A DNA stretch of 7,013 nucleotides from CAZQBY01 sp964540655 (GCA_964540655.1 CAZINR010000058.1:1-7013), one strand, 5' to 3'. Positions 1 to 5,304 are shown, numbered from the stretch's first letter. Numbers and translations are program-made. Notes: generated by a model not told the origin, from the sequence alone.

Positions 1-636
1 TAGCGCCCCCTTCTTCACTATCTCCACATCTATCTTCTTGATCTTCGGCAGGGTTATCAGCTTCTCCTTTATATCGTCGAAGACCACTTCTGCGTATCGG
101 TAGTTGGGGGGCAGCTCGACCAGCACCTCTATGGTGTCGCCCTTTATCATTATCTTCTTGACCATCCCCAGGCCGACTATGTCCTTGCCCCTGTCCGGGT
201 CCATGACGTGCTTGAGGCGCTTCTTGACGCTCTCCTCGCTGACTTCCTCCTTGACGTCGATGAGCCCGTGCTTCTCCTCGTAGTTCTTGATGGCCGAGCG
301 CAGGGCGACAGTGGCCAGGACGGCGCAGTGCATCTTTATTTTGGGCAGGCCGCCCAGATAGTCGGCGATGTCCTCGAACTTGAGGTCCTTGGCTTCCTCT
401 ATGGTCTTTCCCTTGGCTATCTCGGTCAGGGCGGAGCAGGTGGCGATGTTCGACGCGCAGCCGAAGGACTTGAACTTGACGTCTGTTATCTTATGGCTCT
501 TGTCGTCTATCTTGAGATACATGGTCACCATGTCGCCGCAGGCGAGGCTGCCTTCGGTGGACTTGGCGTCCGGGCTCTTGATCTCGCCCACGTTGCGCGG
601 GTTCTTGAAGTGGTCCATGACCTTTTCCGTGTACAT
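1..636 (-). CDS. iscU: IscU Fe-S scaffold fused to a MIP18/DUF59-like domain (3' end outside window)
   Basis: Reading back from the ATG at 634-636, the frame stays open for 212 codons to the window edge, so the C-terminus is missing. Residues 1-128 are an IscU-type scaffold, on which [2Fe-2S] clusters are built from IscS-delivered sulfur. The three cluster cysteines are present: C33 in ACGD (with D35 two residues on), C60 in FGCAS, and C104 in KMHC (with H103). Residues 133-212 match the MIP18/DUF59 (SufT/PaaD-like) fold, with DPDRGKDIVGLGMV at 146-159. A normal IscU is about 130 residues, so the second domain is a fusion. The cysteine usual in MIP18 domains (TxPxCP) appears replaced by Tyr179 within LPPNYRY. 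The gene lies 17 nt after iscS and has a GGGAG ribosome site (645-649) eight bases before the ATG. The hidden 3' part could end soon or continue into an Mrp/ApbC ATPase. The IscU call is firm and the MIP18 call good. Confidence 0.93.
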   Translation of the reverse strand, partial: MYTEKVMDHFKNPRNVGEIKSPDAKSTEGSLACGDMVTMYLKIDDKSHKITDVKFKSFGCASNIATCSALTEIAKGKTIEEAKDLKFEDIADYLGGLPKIKMHCAVLATVALRSAIKNYEEKHGLIDVKEEVSEESVKKRLKHVMDPDRGKDIVGLGMVKKIMIKGDTIEVLVELPPNYRYAEVVFDDIKEKLITLPKIKKIDVEIVKKGAL

Positions 637-644
637 CTTTCAGT

Positions 645-649
645 CTCCC
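645..649 (-). promoter_or_regulatory. Ribosome binding site of iscU
   Basis: GGGAG on the minus strand sits eight bases before the ATG at 636, in the 17-nt gap between iscS and iscU. It supports this ATG as the start and internal translation in an iscS-iscU mRNA. Confidence 0.55.
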
Positions 650-653
650 GTTT

Positions 654-1808
654 TCAGTCTTCGGTCCCCACCGAGCTTATCTCCCTCAGCTTGAGGACGA
701 TCTCTTCCACATTTCTCGTGACGTAATCCATCTGCTTTTTGGTGCTGTCTTTGCCCAGGCTGAACCTCACCGAGCCGTGGGCGTCGGCGTGGCTCCCGCC
801 GATTGCGGTTATCACGTGGCTGGGCGACAGCTCCCTGCTGAAGCAGGCCGAGCCGGTGGTGACGGCTATGCCGCGCATGTCCAGATGCAGGAGAATCGAC
901 TCCCCCTCCACGTATTTGAAGGTGACGTTCGCGTTGTTGCAAAGGCGCTTATTACCCTTGGGGCCGTTGAGGTGGGTGTCCCCTATCTTCAGCAGGCCTT
1001 CGATCAAATAGTCCCTCAGCAGCGCCATCTTGGCGGTGCCTTTTTTGTCATAAACTTCGACCGCTTTGGCGAAGCCCACTATCCCCGGGACGTTCTCCAG
1101 CCCAGGCCGCATCCCCTTCTGCTCTCCGCCGCCGTAGAGCAGGGGCTCGATGTCGACGCCTTCCTTGATGTAGAGCGCGCCGACGCCCTTCGGCCCGTAG
1201 ACGTTGTGGGCGGTGAGGGTCATGAGGTCGATGCCCATCTTCTTGACATCGATTGGCACCTTCAGAAAGCTGTGGGAGGCGTCGGTGTGGAAAAGCGCGT
1301 CCTTGTCTTTGCAGAGCTTTCCGATTTTCTTGATGTCCTGTATCGTGCCCATCTCCTGGTTGGCGTGCTGTATCGAGACTATTCTTGTGTTCTTATCCAC
1401 GGCCTTTTCCAGCTCGCCGGAATCCACGAAACCCTCATTGTCCACGCCGACCACTGTCCTCTTGACCTTCTTGTGGCCCTCCAGGAACTTCATGACCTTC
1501 AGGACCGTGTTCTGCTCTATGGGGCTGGTCACCATATCGCCTTTTTCGAAGGAGACGGCTCCCCTTATGGCAAGGTTATTGGACTCGGCCATACCCGAAG
1601 TGAATACGATCTCCGCCGGCTCCGCGTTTATCTCCCCTGCTATTGCCGCGCGCGATTCCTCTATCGCGCGCCTGCAGTTGACGCCGTAGGCGTGCCCGAA
1701 TTCCGAGCTGGCCATGCCGTAATCTTTTGTGAGAAAGGGCAGCATGGCGTCCAGCACCTCTTTTCTCACCGGAGTCGAGGCGTCGTTGTCCAAGTAGATG
1801 TAGTCCAC
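654..1808 (-). CDS. iscS: IscS/NifS-type cysteine desulfurase lacking the PLP lysine
   Basis: A 384-aa fold-type I (class V aminotransferase) protein of normal IscS length. Family role: take sulfur from cysteine as a persulfide and pass it to IscU, encoded directly downstream. Seen: N-terminal YLDNDASTPV, N150 in QHANQEMG, D176 in HTDAS, the catalytic loop TTGSACFS with C322, and R348 in AHGSVRFSLG, which binds the substrate carboxylate. Unusual: the Schiff-base Lys of the normal GHKIYGPKG motif is Asn202 (AHNVYGPKG, codon AAC at 1203-1205). The PLP-stacking His of TEHK is Gln99 (IEQN), the Thr of SGATE is Ala74 (SGMAE), and the Gln after the PLP Asp is His179. An Archaeoglobus fulgidus IscS without this lysine is known, so loss need not mean a dead gene. 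The frame is intact. Start is GTG at 1808; no ATG lies upstream in frame, and a T/A box about 25 bases upstream fits a leaderless mRNA. Confidence 0.93.
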   Translation of the reverse strand: MDYIYLDNDASTPVRKEVLDAMLPFLTKDYGMASSEFGHAYGVNCRRAIEESRAAIAGEINAEPAEIVFTSGMAESNNLAIRGAVSFEKGDMVTSPIEQNTVLKVMKFLEGHKKVKRTVVGVDNEGFVDSGELEKAVDKNTRIVSIQHANQEMGTIQDIKKIGKLCKDKDALFHTDASHSFLKVPIDVKKMGIDLMTLTAHNVYGPKGVGALYIKEGVDIEPLLYGGGEQKGMRPGLENVPGIVGFAKAVEVYDKKGTAKMALLRDYLIEGLLKIGDTHLNGPKGNKRLCNNANVTFKYVEGESILLHLDMRGIAVTTGSACFSRELSPSHVITAIGGSHADAHGSVRFSLGKDSTKKQMDYVTRNVEEIVLKLREISSVGTED

Positions 1809-1865
1809 GGGTAATCTTGACCAACCGGATTAATAAATCGGGCTTTTAATTCATAGTCCGGTCAA
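1809..1865. promoter_or_regulatory. Divergent promoter region between iscS and the zinc-ribbon gene
   Basis: These 57 bases separate two divergent start codons. On the minus strand, TTTATTAAT lies at about 1829-1837, centred 25 bases before the iscS GTG. This is the spacing of an archaeal TATA box to the first transcribed base, so a leaderless iscS mRNA is likely. On the plus strand, TTTTAATT (1844-1851) is the best box for the zinc-ribbon gene, 15-25 bases before its ATGs at 1866 and 1872. TTGACC (1817-1822) and GGTCAA (1860-1865) form a 6-bp inverted repeat flanking both boxes, a possible operator. A second imperfect repeat, CCGGATT-AATA-AATCGGG (1825-1842), surrounds the iscS box. The boxes are seen in the sequence; promoter function is inferred. 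Confidence 0.5.
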
Positions 1866-2141
1866 ATGAACATGATAAGGTGCCAGATGTGCGGAGCCCC
1901 CAACACGACCGGGACGACTTACTGCAAGAAATGCAGGGCAGAACTCACCAAGAAATGCCCGAACTGCGGGAAGAATAACAAGACAAAGGCCAAATTCTGC
2001 GGAGACTGCGGCTGGCCGCTGACCGGCCGGTTCTCCAAGACCAACAAATCCCTTTGCGCGCGCTGCCACTCTCCTGTAGAAAAGGGTGCCGAGAAATGCC
2101 CCCACTGCGGGGCGAAGCTTAACTGGAGCGGACAGGAGTAG
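1866..2141 (+). CDS. Small protein with three zinc ribbons, function unknown
   Basis: A 91-aa protein with 12 cysteines in six CxxC knuckles that pair into three zinc ribbons: C6/C9 with C20/C23, C31/C34 with C45/C48, and C64/C67 with C78/C81. Five knuckles are followed by Gly or Arg in the usual CxxCG/R style. Lys is abundant between knuckles. There is no signal peptide, membrane segment or catalytic domain. Such zinc-ribbon proteins are common in archaea and often bind nucleic acid or protein partners, but nothing here fixes a role. It is the only plus-strand gene, diverges from iscS over 57 bp, and meets SepCysS tail to tail with one base between stop codons. ATG1866 and ATG1872 (residue 3) are both possible starts; the second gives a more typical distance from a TATA-like box. 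Being a metal-thiol protein beside Fe-S genes, it might be affected by sulfur or metal status, but that is inference. Confidence 0.85.
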   Translation: MNMIRCQMCGAPNTTGTTYCKKCRAELTKKCPNCGKNNKTKAKFCGDCGWPLTGRFSKTNKSLCARCHSPVEKGAEKCPHCGAKLNWSGQE

Positions 2142-2149
2142 GCTACTCC
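2135..2149. repeat. Palindrome spanning the two convergent stop codons
   Basis: GGAGTAG-G-CTACTCC has perfect 7-bp arms around one central base. The plus-strand TAG (2139-2141) and the minus-strand TAG (CTA at 2143-2145) lie at its heart. In RNA it could fold as a 5-bp stem with a 5-nt loop. No oligo-T run follows in either direction, so a terminator role is uncertain. It may partly reflect two identical stop codons placed symmetrically. Confidence 0.5.
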
Positions 2150-3318
2150 ACCTTCAGCCCGTTCTCGCTCGCGATCTCCTGGAAGGCATCAGCCGTGTAT
2201 TTGACTTGCTCCCATGTCAGGCCGTAGGTGTTCAGCTTCCAGTCGCGGGTGGCGCCGGGGAAGGGGCCGGTTATGTGGCGCCTGGAGAGCTCGCTGGTCA
2301 GGAAATAACCGCGCTTCTTGTGATTCTTCGCCACAGAGTCGAACCCGCCGGTGTTTATCTTGCTGAGGGTGTGCTTCCGGGGATATTCGCTCAGGCATTC
2401 AGTTCCCTCTATCCTGAGCATCTCGTCTATGAAGTAGTTGGATTTCTTGACCTCTTCTCCCCAGTTCTTGACACGCTCCTTCACGTGCGGGAACGAGGCC
2501 ATCATCGCTATCAGCGGCGCGCCCATCACCGTGCAGCCCAGCAGCTGCACCTCCTTTATGCCGAACTTCCTCCCGGTGACGTCGCCCTTGGCCTCGGTGG
2601 CTCGGAAGACTTTCTTGGCCCATTCTTCAGTCGTCGCCAGAACGCCCGTCGGAGCCGGCGACGCCATGCTCTTGTGGCCGGAGCCGACGACGAAATCGGC
2701 GCCCAGCTTCTTGCCGTCCACGGGCATCACGCCCACCGTGTAGGCGCCGTTGTAGAGGGCGGGGATGTCATACTCGTGCGCGACCTTGATTATGCCCTCG
2801 ATGTCGTGCTCGTTGGCCATGAGGTAGTCGAAGTGATGCATGGCGACCAGCTTGGGGAGCTTGCCCGTCTCGTTCTTGACCGCCTCTATCTTCTTTGCGG
2901 TGGCATCCGGCGTTATCAGGTTCTTTTCGTCGGCGGCTACCTCCCTCCACTGAGCGCCGGCCTGCTCCACGGCCAGCGCCAGGGAATAGTGGCCGTACTG
3001 GCTTATCAGCGCGGTGTCGCCATCATCAAGGAGGCTCAGACAGACCGCCTGAAAGGCTCTGCGCGCGCCGGGCATGACGCGCGCGACATCCATGCCGACG
3101 AACTCGGCCAGCTCCTTGTAGAAATCTTGTATGTTCGGCTTTTTTATGTAGTCTAATCTGAAGGGCTTGAGGCACCAGTCGCAGGTCGAATAGCCGTCCC
3201 CGTATGCTATCAGCGCCTTCATCGCGCCCGCGGTCAGGCGGCCCGCCGCCTGTATCGGCTGTATGTTGATGTCCTCCTCTTCGCGGGTCCTCACCTTTAT
3301 CTCGCATATGGGCTGCAT
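2143..3318 (-). CDS. pscS: SepCysS, O-phosphoseryl-tRNA:cysteinyl-tRNA synthase
   Basis: A 391-aa PLP enzyme that converts Sep-tRNA(Cys), made by SepRS, into Cys-tRNA(Cys) using a sulfur donor. Family hallmarks are plain: INIQPIQAAGRLT at 17-29, GDGYSTCDWC at 40-49, the PLP lysine K216 in GSGHKSMASPAPTG, NGAYT at 190-194, and LLGCTVMGAP at 259-268. The three cysteines needed by characterised SepCysS enzymes correspond to C46, C49 and C262, so the enzyme should be active. Length is close to that of other archaeal SepCysS proteins. The ATG at 3318 is the first in-frame start and lies 20 nt after the stop of the small upstream gene. A GGGAGG (3346-3351) is 27 bases upstream, too far to serve this ATG, so translation may rely on coupling. 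The partner kinase-route enzyme SepRS is not in the window. SepCysS is known from methanogens, Archaeoglobus and some uncultured archaea, which is the main clue to the organism. Confidence 0.96.
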   Translation of the reverse strand: MQPICEIKVRTREEEDINIQPIQAAGRLTAGAMKALIAYGDGYSTCDWCLKPFRLDYIKKPNIQDFYKELAEFVGMDVARVMPGARRAFQAVCLSLLDDGDTALISQYGHYSLALAVEQAGAQWREVAADEKNLITPDATAKKIEAVKNETGKLPKLVAMHHFDYLMANEHDIEGIIKVAHEYDIPALYNGAYTVGVMPVDGKKLGADFVVGSGHKSMASPAPTGVLATTEEWAKKVFRATEAKGDVTGRKFGIKEVQLLGCTVMGAPLIAMMASFPHVKERVKNWGEEVKKSNYFIDEMLRIEGTECLSEYPRKHTLSKINTGGFDSVAKNHKKRGYFLTSELSRRHITGPFPGATRDWKLNTYGLTWEQVKYTADAFQEIASENGLKVE

Positions 3319-3338
3319 TTCGGTCTTGTGTCTTCTGT

Positions 3339-3527
3339 CTACTGTCCTCCCTTGACGAACTCTTTCTCGATGGCGTCAAGTGCCTTCCTTGCGCGCGCCA
3401 GCTTCTTCTCAAGCCTCTTCCTCTGCTTGTCGTCGAGCTCGTAGGAGGGCTTGGTCTCCCTAAGCATCTGCCTTATGTCCGTCAGCGCGAACAGCGCCTC
3501 GAAGGTCTCGTCGACTACTCTCGCCAT
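3339..3527 (-). CDS. Unknown 62-aa helical, charged protein upstream of SepCysS
   Basis: I do not recognise this gene. It encodes 62 residues from the ATG at 3525-3527. The first part (VVDETFEALFALTDIRQML) looks like an amphipathic helix. Residues 30-60 are very rich in Lys, Arg, Glu and Asp and should form a second long helix or coiled coil (DDKQRKRLEKKLARARKAL). There are no cysteines, no membrane segment and no signal peptide. The stop codon is 20 nt before the SepCysS ATG on the same strand, so the two are probably co-transcribed. A T-rich box (3551-3557) centred 27 bases before the ATG would suit a leaderless mRNA starting here. The frame stays open further upstream to 3629, but that part runs across a T-run and into the preceding gene and has shadow-like Arg/Ser-rich composition, so the ATG at 3527 is preferred. 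A small helical partner of SepCysS or SepRS, comparable to the N-terminal part of SepCysE, is a guess. Confidence 0.7.
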   Translation of the reverse strand: MARVVDETFEALFALTDIRQMLRETKPSYELDDKQRKRLEKKLARARKALDAIEKEFVKGGQ

Positions 3528-3550
3528 CGTAGGGTTAATTGATGAAGGAA

Positions 3551-3557
3551 TAAAAAA
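3551..3557 (-). promoter_or_regulatory. T-run: possible terminator of the AIRS-like gene and TATA-like box of the next gene
   Basis: The minus strand reads ATTCTTTTTTATTCC, with six T's at 3552-3557 that begin five bases after the stop codon at 3562. Archaeal RNA polymerase can stop at such oligo-T runs. The same stretch is centred about 27 bases before the ATG at 3527, where a TATA box would be expected. Either role, or both, is possible. Confidence 0.4.
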
Positions 3558-3561
3558 GAAT

Positions 3562-4596
3562 CTAGGCTCCCAGCGCCTCGAAGAACGCGGGCCAGAACGG
3601 GTCCTGCTCCGGGATCTCCAGCTCGGCAATCTTTCCGCTCCGCCTCTCCATCGTCCGCTTGGAGGAGTCCTTGAGCACCTTCCCTATGACCGAAGACTCT
3701 ATGCCATTTTTGCGCAGGGAATCTATTATGCCTTCTGTCTTCCCGGATTCGCAGGTTATTATCAGCGAGCCCTCGGCTATTGCGGCCACCGGGTCTATGC
3801 CCAGCTCCTCGCAGACAAACCTTATCTCTTCAGGATAGATGAACCTGTTCTCGTCCACCTCCATGCCCACGCCGCTCGCCGCCGCGACCTCGTAGAGCCC
3901 TCCGATGACCCCGCCCTCGGTGGCGTCGTGCATGGCCGTGACCCCGCCCGCCTTCATGGCCACACGCGCGTCCTTGACTACGGTCATCTGCTTGCAGAGG
4001 GCCTTGGCCTTTTCAACCAACTCTTTGGGATGGTTCTCCAGCAGCCTCTTCTCTTGGAGGGCCGCCAATATCCCTACAGTCTCTATGGCCGGGCCTTTGG
4101 TGAGGAGGACGTCGTTGCCCGGCCTGGCCCCCATGGGCGTGACGTATGAGCCCTTATCTGCGATGCTGAACACGGTTATTCCTCCTATGAGGGGAGAGGT
4201 CACAGTGGGGTAATAGCCTGTGTGGCCGCCCACTATTGTTATATCGAGTTCCTCCGCAGTCTCGTGTATGGAGTCCACTATGCCCCTGAAATCATCGTCG
4301 CTGGTGCTCGGGGGCATGAGGAGAGAGTAAGTCATGAACTGCGGCTTCACTCCCATGACGGCGACGTCGCTCGCGCCTATGTGGACGGTGTACCACCCGA
4401 ACATCTCGATTGCCTGGCCGGGAACCTGGAATATCGGGTCCTCGGCGATTATCATGACCTTGCCGTCGCCTATGTCCACAACCCCCGCGTCAACTCCCGT
4501 CAGCGGCGGGACCAGCACCTTGTCGCTGGGCGCACCCAGCCTCTTCTGCAGAAAGCCCTCGAACGTCTTCAGGTCTATCTTCCCTATCTTGTCCAT
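3562..4596 (-). CDS. AIR synthase/HypE-superfamily protein, probable ATP-dependent enzyme of unknown substrate
   Basis: A 344-aa PurM-superfamily protein, related to HypE, ThiL, SelD and PurM, which use ATP to activate a small substrate. The N-terminal AIRS domain covers about residues 33-145, with GVDAGVVDIGDG (34-45), IGASDVAVMG (73-82) and VGGHTGYYP (122-130). The C-terminal AIRS domain covers about 157-310, with HDATEGGVIGGLYE (213-226). It is closest to HypE, but HypE ends in a short tail with a terminal Cys that carries the carbamoyl/cyano group. This protein ends EALGA without Cys, so hydrogenase maturation is unlikely. It also lacks the GDDAA motif of canonical ThiL. The ATG at 4596 lies 13 nt inside the 3' end of thiN, so the two are translationally coupled and a thiamine-related role is plausible. 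A GTG at 4623 would add nine residues but lies deeper in thiN and is less likely. Confidence 0.85.
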   Translation of the reverse strand: MDKIGKIDLKTFEGFLQKRLGAPSDKVLVPPLTGVDAGVVDIGDGKVMIIAEDPIFQVPGQAIEMFGWYTVHIGASDVAVMGVKPQFMTYSLLMPPSTSDDDFRGIVDSIHETAEELDITIVGGHTGYYPTVTSPLIGGITVFSIADKGSYVTPMGARPGNDVLLTKGPAIETVGILAALQEKRLLENHPKELVEKAKALCKQMTVVKDARVAMKAGGVTAMHDATEGGVIGGLYEVAAASGVGMEVDENRFIYPEEIRFVCEELGIDPVAAIAEGSLIITCESGKTEGIIDSLRKNGIESSVIGKVLKDSSKRTMERRSGKIAELEIPEQDPFWPAFFEALGA

Positions 4597-5165
4597 AATG
4601 AATACTCTCTCGCCAGCTCGCACGCCTCTCTTGCCACCTGCTCCGGCGTCTCCCCAACCAGCACGGTCAGGTCTTCTTTCCCAACAGCGCCGTGCTCGTA
4701 GAACACCTTGGGGACCTTGCCCCCCCCACTTCTTACGGCCTCGGCCGCTTTCCAGGGCATCGACGGTATCTCCTCCTTCGCTTCCGCCTCCGGCTCTTTC
4801 CCTCGGTCTATCTCGCCCAGCAACCAGCCCTTCTTCTCGCAGTATCCTCTGAGAAACCCCCCCAGCTCTGGGGTGTAGACGAAGTTTATCCCTGCGCGCA
4901 CCTTGGGGTCTTCCCTTCCCAGCTCTATTATCATCCGGGCCATGTGGCTGGACGCGCCGAACTTCGCCTCGCCGGCCGCCTTTGGCATGCCGTTGACCAT
5001 GGTTATCCTGCCGTCCACCGCCGCGACGTCCTGCGGGCTTTTGGCCCTCTCCTTGGCGTAGGCGATGTTCATCCTGACCTCAGGCATTATGCCGCCCATC
5101 TCCCGACAGGATTCTATGGCCCTCATCGCCTCCTCCATGCGCGCGAGCATGTCTTGATTGTTCAT
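4584..5165 (-). CDS. thiN: Stand-alone ThiN thiamine-phosphate synthase
   Basis: A 193-aa protein matching the ThiN domain, the archaeal replacement for ThiE, which joins HMP pyrophosphate and thiazole phosphate to give thiamine phosphate. Family features in order: PEVRMNIAYAKERAKSPQDV (28-47), VDGRI with R53, FGASSHMAR with H74 (69-77), DPKVRAGINFVY (86-97), LLGEIDRGKEP (115-125), IPSMPW (133-138) and EHGAVGKE (157-164). ThiN is usually fused behind ThiD kinase, or behind a DNA-binding domain in the ThiR regulators; here it is free, with only about 25 helical residues before the core. The Arg and His considered necessary for catalysis, and lost in ThiR, appear to be R53 and H74, so an enzyme is favoured over a sensor. 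The ATG at 5165 has a T/A box about 30 bases upstream and seems to open a new transcription unit. Its last 13 nt overlap the next gene. Confidence 0.88.
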   Translation of the reverse strand: MNNQDMLARMEEAMRAIESCREMGGIMPEVRMNIAYAKERAKSPQDVAAVDGRITMVNGMPKAAGEAKFGASSHMARMIIELGREDPKVRAGINFVYTPELGGFLRGYCEKKGWLLGEIDRGKEPEAEAKEEIPSMPWKAAEAVRSGGGKVPKVFYEHGAVGKEDLTVLVGETPEQVAREACELAREYSLWTR

Positions 5166-5190
5166 TTCAGGGCTAGTTTTGATATTGGAG

Positions 5191-5200
5191 AAATAAATAA
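5191..5200 (-). promoter_or_regulatory. Probable TATA box of the thiN unit
   Basis: The minus strand reads TTATTTATTT, centred about 30 bases before the thiN ATG at 5165. This fits an archaeal TATA box with a leader of a few bases. No clear ribosome site lies between the box and the ATG, which supports a very short leader. Confidence 0.5.
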
Positions 5201-5215
5201 CAGGACTTTAAAGCC

Positions 5216-5244
5216 TTTGCGCGCACCAGTCCAGCGTTTGCGCG
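5216..5244. repeat. Direct repeat TTTGCGCG x2 upstream of thiN
   Basis: Two exact copies of TTTGCGCG at 5216-5223 and 5237-5244, start-to-start distance 21 bp. The spacing of two helical turns and the position just upstream of the thiN box would suit a regulator site, but eight bases is short and chance cannot be excluded. Confidence 0.35.
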
Positions 5245-5304
5245 ATGTAGTGTAACTGTAATGATGACATTAGGCTATAATGCAAATATTGCTCCAGATA
5301 TCAA

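Noticed and set aside
654..1808. IscS as a pseudogene because the PLP lysine is missing
   Set aside because: The frame is intact, other catalytic residues are kept, iscU follows in the operon, and a lysine-less IscS is known in Archaeoglobus.
777..1814. Long open frame (345 codons) on the plus strand
   Set aside because: It is antisense to iscS, whose protein is clearly conserved. The plus-strand product has no recognisable motif and looks like a mirror of GC-rich codons.
2086..3156. Long open frame (356 codons) on the plus strand
   Set aside because: It overlaps the zinc-ribbon gene in another frame and is antisense to SepCysS. No family features are visible.
3339..3629. 96-aa version of the small gene upstream of SepCysS
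   Set aside because: The extra N-terminal part crosses the T-run and the end of the AIRS-like gene and has Arg/Ser-rich shadow composition. The ATG at 3527 is preferred.
3562..4596. Calling the AIR-synthase-like gene hypE (hydrogenase maturation)
   Set aside because: The C-terminal cysteine essential to HypE is absent and no hydrogenase or hyp gene is nearby.
3562..4596. Calling the same gene thiL outright
   Set aside because: The GDDAA-type motif and the rest of the ThiL pattern are not seen; only superfamily membership and thiN linkage support a thiamine role.
4597..4623. GTG start at 4623 for the AIRS-like gene
   Set aside because: It would extend the overlap with thiN to 40 nt and add residues not resembling the family, while an ATG at 4596 gives a normal N-terminus.
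5208..5270. 20-codon ORF on the minus strand between lrp and thiN
   Set aside because: An ORF this short is expected by chance, it has no ribosome site or well-placed TATA box, and it overlaps the putative direct repeats.
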